NCBI GenBank assembly: GCA_023387935.1
Contig: JAEWHG010000138.1
Coordinates: 1 to 16,875 of the forward strand
Length of the DNA stretch: 16,875 bases
Reading direction: 5' to 3'
Origin: Bacillota bacterium
GTDB lineage: Bacteria; Bacillota; Clostridia; Peptostreptococcales; Natronincolaceae
Shown here: in pieces, positions 6,403-13,110 of the stretch
Layout of the letters: the number at the start of each line of letters is the position of its first letter
How positions within the stretch are numbered: position 1 is the first letter of the stretch
Translations under genes and position numbers: made by a program
The notes under the pieces: model-generated
Seen by the model: only the letters and a program-made list of their open reading frames with translations
Database searches by the model: none
Told to the model about the DNA's origin: nothing

Positions 6403-7788
6403 ATGGTTGAATTAACGTTAGTACATTGGGTATACGTAATAGTAGTTTTAGTCGTTCTTGCAGTAATGATCATGAGAAGAGATACTTTGATACCATGTAT
6501 CATAGGAATATTTATTATGGGGTTAGCTGCTAAAAAAGGAATTGTAGGAGCAGCAGGAGGTATATTCAATTCATTTGTTGTTGCAGGAGTAGAATTACTA
6601 GGGATTATTTTTATAATTTCTGTTATAGTCTCGATGTCCAGATTGTTAGAAGATATAGGTGCAAACCAGCTAATGATAAGACCTATTACAAAACTAATAA
6701 AAACACCGAATCAAGCATTTTGGTTTATTGGAATTGTCATGCTTCTTGTATCTTGGTTCTTTTGGCCTTCACCTGCCACGGCACTGATTGGAGCAGTACT
6801 ATTGCCAGTAGCTCTAAAGGTAGGATTACCTGCTATAGGTGCTGCTGTAGCTATTAATCTGTTTGGTCATGGATTAGCACTATCAAGCGATTTTGTTATT
6901 CAGGGAGCTCCTACAATAACAGCAAGCACAGCGGGAATAAGCGTAACAAATCTTATGAGTGAAGGCATACTATTATTTGCAGTTATGCCAATAGTTACTA
7001 TTACTGTAGCCTATATTATGTTAAAAAGAGATATGAAAAACGGAACACTAAAAATCGATAATGAAATAATTAAGGGAATAGATGAAGTTAATCCTAAAAC
7101 AAGTCCCGTAGCAAAAATTGCAGCATTTATAGTGCCAATTGCCTTTGGGCTAGATATTTTAGCTATGTTTACCTTTGGATTAACAGGAGGGGATGCTACA
7201 GCACTAATAGGAGGAACAGCAGTACTAATATTAATATTATTATGCGTATTAGAGTATAAAGGGAAGGCATTAGAGCACATAACCGATTATATTAAGTCTG
7301 GATTTGTATTTGGAATAGAAATATTCGGACCTATTATTCCAATTGCAGCATTTTTCTATATGGGAGATATGGGATCTTTCGTTAAAGTAATGGGAGTTGA
7401 AGGTTTGCCAGTGGCCTCACAGGGGATACTAGCTGATCTTGGTACAGCTTTAGCATCCGTAGCACCTATGAATAGACCTACAGTAGCTATGATGGAAATG
7501 GGTATAGGAGGACTTACGGGTCTTGATGGCTCTGGATTTTCGGGCTTAGCATTAGCAGGAGCAGTGGCTAAGGTATTTGGCACTGCTGTAAATGGAAGCA
7601 TCGCTGTATTAAGTGCCCTTGGCCAAATAGGAGCTATTTGGGTTGGAGGAGGAACCATAGTACCGTGGAGTTTGATTCCAGCGGCGGCTATTTGCAATGT
7701 ACCTCCTATGGAATTGGCACGTAGAAACTTTATACCTGTAATAACTGGATTGGTAGTAACTACTATTGTAGCCATGTTTTTAATCTAA
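6403..7788 (+). CDS. Multi-spanning permease of the ion-transporter (GntP/CitM-like) superfamily, substrate unknown
   Basis: This 461-residue, strongly hydrophobic protein has roughly eleven or twelve membrane helices and a short charged loop (about 203-230) between two halves. Each half carries a glycine, serine and proline-rich stretch inside the membrane: WPSPATALIGA (about 121-131) with GHGLALSSDFVIQGAP (about 155-170), and GLTGLDGSGFSGLALAG (about 366-382). Two inverted halves with such re-entrant segments are usual in the ion-transporter superfamily, which takes up organic anions, amino acids or sodium. The substrate cannot be read from the sequence. The longest frame starts at a TTG (6385) within the Shine-Dalgarno region, so the ATG at 6403, seven bases after GGGAGGA, is preferred. 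The gene stands alone and is divergent from rubrerythrin. Confidence 0.7.
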   Translation: MVELTLVHWVYVIVVLVVLAVMIMRRDTLIPCIIGIFIMGLAAKKGIVGAAGGIFNSFVVAGVELLGIIFIISVIVSMSRLLEDIGANQLMIRPITKLIKTPNQAFWFIGIVMLLVSWFFWPSPATALIGAVLLPVALKVGLPAIGAAVAINLFGHGLALSSDFVIQGAPTITASTAGISVTNLMSEGILLFAVMPIVTITVAYIMLKRDMKNGTLKIDNEIIKGIDEVNPKTSPVAKIAAFIVPIAFGLDILAMFTFGLTGGDATALIGGTAVLILILLCVLEYKGKALEHITDYIKSGFVFGIEIFGPIIPIAAFFYMGDMGSFVKVMGVEGLPVASQGILADLGTALASVAPMNRPTVAMMEMGIGGLTGLDGSGFSGLALAGAVAKVFGTAVNGSIAVLSALGQIGAIWVGGGTIVPWSLIPAAAICNVPPMELARRNFIPVITGLVVTTIVAMFLI

Positions 7789-7865
7789 TAATAAAAATTC
7801 TACCCATCAACACAATCAAGACTTAAGATGGATCCTGGGAACCTTGTTATATCCACAATAAAAAT
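7789..7865 (+). other. Spacer after the permease gene, nothing recognised
   Basis: This short spacer is richer in C than usual here and contains a weak TGGAT/ATCCA pairing around GATCCTGGGAACC. It has no reading frame with a ribosome binding site and no T-box or riboswitch signature. Confidence 0.4.
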
Positions 7866-7901
7866 AAGCTCATCTGTAAGTATTTAAGGATGAGCTTTTA
7901 C
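7866..7901 (+). terminator. Terminator for the permease gene
   Basis: AAGCTCATC (7866-7874) and GATGAGCTT (7889-7897) form a perfect 9-bp stem with a 14-base loop. A short T-containing tail follows. Confidence 0.7.
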
Positions 7902-7954
7902 TTATATAATTGCCATATAAATAAGCTGTTTTAAACATAATAAGTATAAAAAAT

Positions 7955-7986
7955 ACTAATAATAGTTAACGGTATTAGTTTTTTTT
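7955..7986. terminator. AT-rich hairpin at the end of the small cysteine protein gene
   Basis: ACTAATA (7955-7961) pairs with TATTAGT (7973-7979). Eight T follow on the plus strand, and ATTTTTTATA follows on the minus strand. It includes the stop codon of the minus-strand gene. The stem is weak but the flanking T-tracts support termination in both directions. Confidence 0.5.
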
Positions 7987-8120
7987 TCTTCCTCCTCTCT
8001 CTTGCCCTTAAAGTATGGACAACGCTCTTCTTGTATATTAGATACTGAGGTTATATGAGTTAAAGTACATTCTCCTTCCTTCTCGTAAAAACAAGGACTA
8101 ATACATTGAATCATATTCAT
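7956..8120 (-). CDS. Small four-cysteine protein, DUF1540-like
   Basis: This 54-residue protein has cysteines at 6, 10, 18 and 34 in the pattern C-x3-C-x7-C-x15-C, with a threonine-histidine stretch TLTHIT after the third and CPYFKG around the last. A very charged tail follows (KREEEEKK). Clostridial genomes hold many such mini-proteins, and some are mislabelled as hydroxymyristoyl-ACP dehydratase. They resemble DUF1540 proteins and probably bind zinc or form disulfides; the function is unknown. The frame extends upstream, but AGGAGGTG lies seven bases before the ATG at 8120, which fixes the start. The gene diverges from the one at 8233. Confidence 0.7.
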   Translation of the reverse strand: MNMIQCISPCFYEKEGECTLTHITSVSNIQEERCPYFKGKREEEEKKTNTVNYY

Positions 8121-8232
8121 AATAGAACACCTCCTACTACATATTTTGCCTAGAAAAGACTTTAAAATGTAATGCAATTATTGTTATTTTACTGTATTCA
8201 TAAAACTTTAATATATAAAAGGAGAGAGCGTG

Positions 8233-8823
8233 ATGTTTTTTGCTGATTACTCAAAGACAAGAAAGGTTTACCATATAGCACCTATTAATGATTTAAATCA
8301 AATATTATTACATGGAATTAGATACGATGATAAGGTTACTTATGAAGATAAATATTATCAATTTCATTGTTTTATTGACAGATTGAAACCTTCATATATC
8401 CCATCCTGGGTGCAACGAAAAAAAGCAATATTTGCCACTATGAACTATCGCATAGAGCCTAATTTTCACTCTCATACGGCAGTAATGGCATTAACAATAG
8501 ATACTAAAAAATCGTGGATTGCTAACGAAAGCAAAGCAAATCAAATTTATGAGCCTTTTATTTTGCAAGAAGTTGACTTGTTCAATGGAGCAAAAAAATA
8601 TATAAGCGGAGAGGCTAAGGATGTAATAAAAGAATATTGGGAAACATCTTTAAGTTTTGAGGAAAATATAAATAGGCGAATGGATTTAAAGGAAGGGTAC
8701 GATGCAGAAGTACTTATATTCCATGCTATTGAGCCAAAGGACATTGAAATATTATACATAGTTTCCGACCATAAGGTAATGGAATTAAATGAATGGAAAA
8801 AAGTGTTTTGTAAAGAGAAATAA
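8233..8823 (+). CDS. Unrecognised 196-residue protein with faint ADP-ribosyltransferase-like features
   Basis: I do not recognise this protein with certainty. It is soluble, has no signal peptide or membrane helix and is rich in aromatic residues. Near the N-terminus it reads VYHIAPINDLNQILLHGI (12-29). This resembles the YHxT...NLxxIlxxGl opening of DarT (DUF4433) and RNA 2'-phosphotransferase proteins, whose Tyr-His contacts NAD. Near the C-terminus it reads YDAEVLIFHAI followed by DIEILYIVSD, which resembles the AExLV...I..I.V segment where DarT carries its catalytic glutamate; the matching residue is E159. A middle strand AIFATMNYR could match the usual second core strand. No antitoxin-like macrodomain gene (DarG) adjoins it. 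The start is the ATG eight bases after GGAG; a GTG at 8230 is the alternative. The AIR-synthase-like gene follows after 52 bases and has its own promoter. Confidence 0.6.
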   Translation: MFFADYSKTRKVYHIAPINDLNQILLHGIRYDDKVTYEDKYYQFHCFIDRLKPSYIPSWVQRKKAIFATMNYRIEPNFHSHTAVMALTIDTKKSWIANESKANQIYEPFILQEVDLFNGAKKYISGEAKDVIKEYWETSLSFEENINRRMDLKEGYDAEVLIFHAIEPKDIEILYIVSDHKVMELNEWKKVFCKEK

Positions 8824-8832
8824 TACGTTTTG

Positions 8833-8841
8833 TGATATAAT
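8833..8841 (+). promoter_or_regulatory. Extended -10 promoter for the AIR-synthase-like gene
   Basis: TGATATAAT at 8833-8841 is a consensus extended -10 element lying just after the stop codon of the preceding gene. TTGTAA at 8808-8813 is too far away for a normal -35. Transcription would start near 8848, about 28 bases before the ATG. Confidence 0.6.
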
Positions 8842-8875
8842 ATTTGTGTATAAAGAGCAAGGATGGGGGATACAA

Positions 8876-9862
8876 ATGGAAATAGGCAAAGTACCTACAG
8901 AAATTCTAAAAGAAGTTATTTTTTCTAATATTAAACATAGACGGCCAGAGGTTCTTGTTAGACCAAATATTGGAGAGGACTGTGCAGTAGTAGATTTTGG
9001 AGAATACGTTTGCGTAATGAGCACGGACCCCATTACAGGAGCAATAAAGGATATTGGCAGTTTGGCAGTACATATTTCTTGCAATGATATAGCATCCAGT
9101 GGCGTAGAACCCCTTGGAATAATGTTAACTATTATGGCGCCACCGAATACAACTAAAGAGGATTTAGGCTTTGTAATGGCAGAAGCTAATAAGGCGGCTG
9201 CTTCTATCAATGTGGAAATAATCGGAGGTCATACAGAAATTACGGATGCAGTTAATAGAATGGTAATTAACGCTACGGCCATAGGAAGACAGCTAAAAAG
9301 TAAATTAGTACTTTCTAAAGGAGCAAGGCTTGGGGATGCAGTTCTTATGACTAAGCATGCAGGTCTTGAGGGTGTAGCAATCCTGGCTAGGGATTTAGAA
9401 GACCAATTAAAAGACAAAATTAGTACCAATATAATTAAATCTGCCCAAGATTTTTCCAAGGACATAAGTGTAGTTAAAGAAGGAATTTTGGCTAGTACTA
9501 TAGGCGTAAATAGTATGCATGATGTTACTGAGGGCGGTATATTTGGAGCCCTATGGGAACTTGGAGAAGCATCTGGATTAGGAATAGAAGTATATGAAAA
9601 TAATATAAACGTAAGAAATGAAACCATAGAAATATGCGAGCAATTTTCTATTAATCCAATGCGGCTCATATCTAGTGGAGTAATGGTTATGACCCTTCCT
9701 CAAAGTAAAAAAGATTTACTAATAGATGCTTTTAAAAAAGAAAATATGGAGATAAAAGAGATTGGAAAAATGGTGGAGAAGGACCGTATAATTATAAATG
9801 GAGAACAGATACGAGAGTTGGAGCCACCTGATGTAGACGAATTATACAAAGCATATAAATAG
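8876..9862 (+). CDS. AIR synthase (PurM/HypE-like) family protein lacking the HypE C-terminal cysteine
   Basis: This is a 328-residue ATP-binding protein of the PurM/HypE/SelD/ThiL superfamily, in which each member activates an oxygen or carboxamide with ATP. Family marks are NIGEDCAVVDFG (about 31-42), STDPITGAIKDIG followed by AVHISCNDIASSGVEPL (HypE-like), EIIGGHTEIT, GDAVLMTKHAGLEG and HDVTEGGIFGALWELGEA. HypE ends in a Pro-Arg-Ile-Cys tail whose cysteine carries the carbamoyl or cyano group for NiFe-hydrogenase maturation. This protein ends in DVDELYKAYK with no cysteine, and no hyp or hydrogenase genes lie nearby. It is therefore a HypE-like relative of unknown substrate, of the type annotated as AIR synthase-related protein in Clostridia and archaea. 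The longer upstream frame overlaps the previous gene; the ATG at 8876, after GGGGGA, is the start. Confidence 0.85.
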   Translation: MEIGKVPTEILKEVIFSNIKHRRPEVLVRPNIGEDCAVVDFGEYVCVMSTDPITGAIKDIGSLAVHISCNDIASSGVEPLGIMLTIMAPPNTTKEDLGFVMAEANKAAASINVEIIGGHTEITDAVNRMVINATAIGRQLKSKLVLSKGARLGDAVLMTKHAGLEGVAILARDLEDQLKDKISTNIIKSAQDFSKDISVVKEGILASTIGVNSMHDVTEGGIFGALWELGEASGLGIEVYENNINVRNETIEICEQFSINPMRLISSGVMVMTLPQSKKDLLIDAFKKENMEIKEIGKMVEKDRIIINGEQIRELEPPDVDELYKAYK

Positions 9863-9871
9863 ATGAACCAT

Positions 9872-9899
9872 AAGAAAGGAGTTTCCCTTTCTTTTTTTA
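9872..9899 (+). terminator. Terminator for the AIR-synthase-like gene
   Basis: AAGAAAGG (9872-9879) and CCTTTCTT (9886-9893) form an 8-bp stem with a six-base loop, and a run of T follows. Confidence 0.85.
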
Positions 9900-9902
9900 T
9901 TG

Positions 9903-10073
9903 TATAAGAAAGTATAAAATTATTTGTATTAGATCGTTTTTTGAGAAGTAACTGATCGATGCCAAAGCATCAGATGAGCGTTATAAAAATTATATATTAT
10001 ATGCAACTTTTATTTATTTTATTCGTCAAAAACTATAGTTTTATTACATATTAATTACAATTTCCCATATTCG
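9903..10073 (+). other. Non-coding spacer ahead of the amidase promoter
   Basis: I see no gene here. The spacer contains the small hairpin GATGC-CAAA-GCATC (9958-9971), a nearby repeated GATCG, and a perfect 14-bp palindrome AAAACTATAGTTTT (10029-10042), 31 bases upstream of the amidase -35 element. The palindrome could be a regulator site. It lies upstream of the mapped promoter, so a riboswitch is unlikely. Confidence 0.4.
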
Positions 10074-10103
10074 TTGACATTAGATTTTGCATAATGATAT
10101 AAA
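10074..10103 (+). promoter_or_regulatory. Sigma-A promoter for the cell-wall amidase gene
   Basis: TTGACA (10074-10079) is followed after 18 bases by TATAAA (10098-10103), which is preceded by TGA as an extended -10. The leader to the ATG is about 80 bases. Confidence 0.75.
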
Positions 10104-10189
10104 TAATAGTAAGAAGAGCATGTAGCAAATTTAATCTCGGTTTATTAGAGTAATTTTAGCTGCAATGAAAAATAGGAGGAGAACAACAA

Positions 10190-12343
10190 ATGAGAAGACT
10201 AATTTCTAGCATATTAACACTAATAATTATTATGACCTCCCTTACAGTTTCTTTTGCAGATGGAACTTTGGACAAAATTTCATTAAAAGAAAATGGTATA
10301 GGGAGAAACTTTCAAGTAGTAAATCTTAAAATCGATGGTAAGACAGTAAAGTCTGCAGATGTGCCTCCTGTAATTTATCCATTAAATAATCAAGGAAGAA
10401 CCCTAGTGCCATTAAGAATGATCATAGACCATTTAGGAGACAAGCTAGGTGCTGATATAGAGTGGGATGGAGTAAATTATGAAGTAAAGGTTAAGACAAA
10501 GGATAAAGAAATTATACTAAAAATTGATAGTCCTGTTGCCATAGTGAATGGGGTTGCTAAAAACTTACCAGATAATGTACCTGCAAAGCTTCTTGCAATA
10601 GGTAGCAATGGTAGAACAATGGTACCAATTCGTTTTTTTGCAGAGGAACTAGGCCTTAAGGTCGATTGGGAAAATGAAACTTGGACAGCTTCAATAGATA
10701 TACCGGAGCAAGATGTAGAAAATCCGAATGAAAACCCAGATCAAGATGGATCAGATCCTGTACCGAATGGGGCTGCTAATATTACAGATATTCGAGTGGA
10801 GATGAATGGCTCAATACCACAGATTCGAATAAAAACATCTAAAAAGGCTAACTACAAGGAATTTAAGCTGGTTAATCCTGATAGAATAGTAATTGATTTT
10901 GATAATTCTAAGTTTAACATAAGTGATAAGACAATGCTTGAGTCCAATGGAACCTTAACGATTCAAACTAATAATGATTTGATAAAATATGTTAGAATGT
11001 CTCAATTCAGTAATAATCCATTAGTAACAAGAGTTGTAATGGAATTAGGAAATTCCGCTCAGCATGAAATAACATACGATAACAGAACTGGAGAATATGT
11101 AATAGATTTTATTAATTACGTTCGCAATGTTAAAGCTGAGACAATTAATACAAAAGAAGTTGTTATTATTGAAGGAGACTCCTTGGAGAATTATGACATA
11201 ATGCATTTAAGCAATCCTAACCGTATAGTGGTGGATATCAAAGGTGGCGTATTACATAACTCATTTAAAACTAAGACGATTAATATAGATGGCAGAGTAG
11301 TGAATACAATTAGAATTTCCCAACACGGAACAGATCAAAACACACCAAATGAGAAAACTGTTCGGGTGGTTTTAGATCTACAAGAAGGCGCAAGTGGGGA
11401 TGCGTTATATGAAGAATTAGTTGACAATAAGCTATATTTACATTTAGAAGGTGAGCCTTTTAAAGCAATAAAATACGAAGAAACAGGTTGGACAACCTCT
11501 AGATTTACACTTTTAGGTTCTAGAGTTACTAGATACAGTATTAGTCGTCAGACGCAACCGAACTTGATAGAGATAACAGTTCCCAAGGATGATATTCAGT
11601 TAGAAACTGTAAATCTTCAGATAGAGGATCATATTATTAAGTCAATGGACATATCTGAGGATAAAAATGGAGATAATTATAATATCAAATTAGAGTTACA
11701 GGATTCCGTAGAATATAATGTAGCTTCAGGAGAAAAGACACAAAATCTTGTTTTGGAATTAAATAATAAATCTGCTAAGTATAGAGAAATGCTTGTGGTT
11801 ATTGATCCTGGGCATGGAGGAAGTGATCCGGGAAATATTTCTTCCATATTCAATGTACATGAATCAGTAATCGTATTAGACATATCCCTAAGGTTTAACA
11901 AATTACTTACGGATGCTGGTTTTAGAACTTATATGACTCGTATTGACAACTTAAATCCAAGTACGAAGTTAAGTTTGCAAGATCGTGTAGATGTGGCAAA
12001 TGAACTAAATTCAGATTTATTTATAAGTATTCATGCTAATTCTTTTACAACCTCAGCGCCAAATGGAATAGAAAACTTCTATCATTCTACTGATTCAGAG
12101 GGAAAGAAACTAGCACAAATATTCCAAACTGAAATGATTAAAGATTTAGGTGCTATTGACAGAGGAGCAAAAACGGCAGATTACTTTGTACTTAGAAATA
12201 CAAAAATGCCGGCCGTATTAAGCGAAGTAGGATTTTTATCTAACTCTTCAGAGGGGCAGAAATTAATTAATCCGGAATATCGCCAGCAAATTGCTGAAAG
12301 TATGTTCAATGCTACAGTTAAATATTTTGAACAAACAAGATAA
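10190..12343 (+). CDS. Secreted N-acetylmuramoyl-L-alanine amidase with copper amine oxidase-like and AMIN domains
   Basis: This 717-residue zinc amidase cuts the bond between N-acetylmuramic acid and L-alanine in peptidoglycan, outside the cell. Residues 1-24 are a signal peptide ending VSFADG. Residues ~45-165 are a copper amine oxidase N-terminal-like domain (GRTLVPLRMIIDHLG, GRTMVPIRFFAEELG), which in Clostridia acts as a wall-associated module rather than an oxidase. Three AMIN-like beta modules follow at about 198-310, 313-425 and 430-525, with NPDRIVIDF and NPNRIVVDI as their repeated core. An Amidase_3 domain fills 535-712, with zinc ligands H542 (DPGHGG), E558 and H615 (SIHAN) and catalytic E679 (SEVGFL). 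The loop between H542 and E558 lacks the usual GxxGxxE form but keeps the glutamate. AMIN domains usually guide amidases to the septum or envelope, so a role in cell separation or sporulation is plausible. AGGAGGA precedes the ATG. Confidence 0.92.
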   Translation: MRRLISSILTLIIIMTSLTVSFADGTLDKISLKENGIGRNFQVVNLKIDGKTVKSADVPPVIYPLNNQGRTLVPLRMIIDHLGDKLGADIEWDGVNYEVKVKTKDKEIILKIDSPVAIVNGVAKNLPDNVPAKLLAIGSNGRTMVPIRFFAEELGLKVDWENETWTASIDIPEQDVENPNENPDQDGSDPVPNGAANITDIRVEMNGSIPQIRIKTSKKANYKEFKLVNPDRIVIDFDNSKFNISDKTMLESNGTLTIQTNNDLIKYVRMSQFSNNPLVTRVVMELGNSAQHEITYDNRTGEYVIDFINYVRNVKAETINTKEVVIIEGDSLENYDIMHLSNPNRIVVDIKGGVLHNSFKTKTINIDGRVVNTIRISQHGTDQNTPNEKTVRVVLDLQEGASGDALYEELVDNKLYLHLEGEPFKAIKYEETGWTTSRFTLLGSRVTRYSISRQTQPNLIEITVPKDDIQLETVNLQIEDHIIKSMDISEDKNGDNYNIKLELQDSVEYNVASGEKTQNLVLELNNKSAKYREMLVVIDPGHGGSDPGNISSIFNVHESVIVLDISLRFNKLLTDAGFRTYMTRIDNLNPSTKLSLQDRVDVANELNSDLFISIHANSFTTSAPNGIENFYHSTDSEGKKLAQIFQTEMIKDLGAIDRGAKTADYFVLRNTKMPAVLSEVGFLSNSSEGQKLINPEYRQQIAESMFNATVKYFEQTR

Positions 12344-12354
12344 ATTGTAAATTG

Positions 12355-12384
12355 CAGAGACTGAATTTAGTCTCTGTTTTTTTA
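12355..12384 (+). terminator. Terminator for the amidase gene
   Basis: CAGAGACT (12355-12362) and AGTCTCTG (12369-12376) form a perfect 8-bp stem with a six-base loop, followed by seven T. Confidence 0.92.
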
Positions 12385-12453
12385 TATAAACATTATTTTG
12401 TAAATTTTAAATATTTTAAATATAATTATGGGTGATTAAAAATAATTTTGAGG

Positions 12454-12459
12454 TATAAT
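12454..12459 (+). promoter_or_regulatory. Probable -10 element for the UPF0316 gene
   Basis: TATAAT at 12454-12459 matches the consensus -10. The expected -35 at 12431-12436 (GGTGAT) is poor and there is no TG extension, so the promoter is only probable. Confidence 0.4.
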
Positions 12460-12493
12460 ATTATTAAAATAAGATATTTTGGAGGGGGAAAAT

Positions 12494-13012
12494 ATGGAGG
12501 CACTTTTAGGTTATTTATTAATTTTCTTAGCGAGGCTAACGGATGTTAGTATGGCAACCATTCGTATGATCATGGTTGTAAAGGGCAAAAGAGTAATTGC
12601 TGCATGCATAGGGTTTGTAGAGGTAAGTATTTATGTAGTGGCAATTGGAAAAGTGCTTAGTGGTATGGACAATCCTTTTAATGTACTTGCCTATGCATCT
12701 GGATTTGCTACGGGTAATTATGTAGGTATTTTTCTTGAAGAAAAAATGGCTTTAGGAAATATCATTGCACAAGTAATTTCTGAGTATGAAGTAGAAAAAT
12801 TAATTGAAAAATTAAGAAATATAGGTTTTGGCGTAACTGTGTTAGAGGGTTACGGTAGAGAAGGCGTAAGACATATTTTAAATGTGTCCCTACAAAGAAA
12901 ACATTTATCTAAGTTATATTCTGCTGTAGATGAACACGATAAAAAAGCTTTTGTTACTGTGACTGATGCTCGAGCTATTCGTGGAGGATATTTTGCAGGT
13001 ATGAAGAAATAA
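12494..13012 (+). CDS. UPF0316 family membrane protein (DUF5698 plus DUF2179)
   Basis: This 172-residue protein has three predicted membrane helices in the first ~85 residues: LLGYLLIFLARLTDV, AACIGFVEVSIYVVAIG, and a third around NVLAYASGFATGNYVGIFLEE. A cytoplasmic DUF2179 domain follows (about 95-168, with EVEKLIEKLRNIGFGVT and VTVTDARAIRGGYF). The N-terminal part carries the family pattern RxxDVSxATIRMIMVVKGKR. The family is widespread in Firmicutes and its function is not established; DUF2179 is thought to sense a small ligand. The frame could begin at a TTG (12479), but that lies ahead of GGAGGGGG, so the ATG at 12494 is the true start. It forms a single-gene unit. Confidence 0.88.
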   Translation: MEALLGYLLIFLARLTDVSMATIRMIMVVKGKRVIAACIGFVEVSIYVVAIGKVLSGMDNPFNVLAYASGFATGNYVGIFLEEKMALGNIIAQVISEYEVEKLIEKLRNIGFGVTVLEGYGREGVRHILNVSLQRKHLSKLYSAVDEHDKKAFVTVTDARAIRGGYFAGMKK

Positions 13013-13053
13013 CGAATAGTTAAAGCTTTCCCTTAATATAATTGCAATATAAG

Positions 13054-13077
13054 ACTTTCTAAAAATACCAAGAAAGT
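13054..13077 (+). promoter_or_regulatory. Inverted repeat ahead of gerM
   Basis: ACTTTCT (13054-13060) pairs with AGAAAGT (13071-13077) around a ten-base loop. No T-tract follows. It may end the UPF0316 transcript weakly or shape the gerM leader. Confidence 0.3.
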
Positions 13078-13110
13078 ATAAAGGAATTATATGATGGGGG
13101 GAAGAAGTAT

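Noticed and set aside
7011..7775. Minus-strand open frames inside the permease gene
   Set aside because: They mirror the hydrophobic codon pattern of the permease and have no start signals.
7789..7865. T-box or attenuator leader
   Set aside because: No T-box sequence (AGGGTGGNACCGCG) and no downstream gene on that strand to control.
8789..8875. N-terminal extension of the AIR-synthase-like protein
   Set aside because: It overlaps the previous gene and the promoter at 8833, and the ATG at 8876 has a good ribosome binding site and begins where the family normally begins.
8785..9669. Minus-strand frames inside the AIR-synthase-like gene
   Set aside because: They are antisense shadows; the plus-strand protein has clear family motifs.
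8876..9862. Selenophosphate synthetase (SelD) or thiamine-monophosphate kinase (ThiL)
   Set aside because: The SelD N-terminal Cys/Sec-containing loop is absent, and the motif spacing suits HypE-like proteins better than ThiL.
9945..9985. Riboswitch such as c-di-GMP or preQ1
   Set aside because: Only a 5-bp hairpin is visible, class-defining conserved bases are missing, and the element lies upstream of the amidase promoter.
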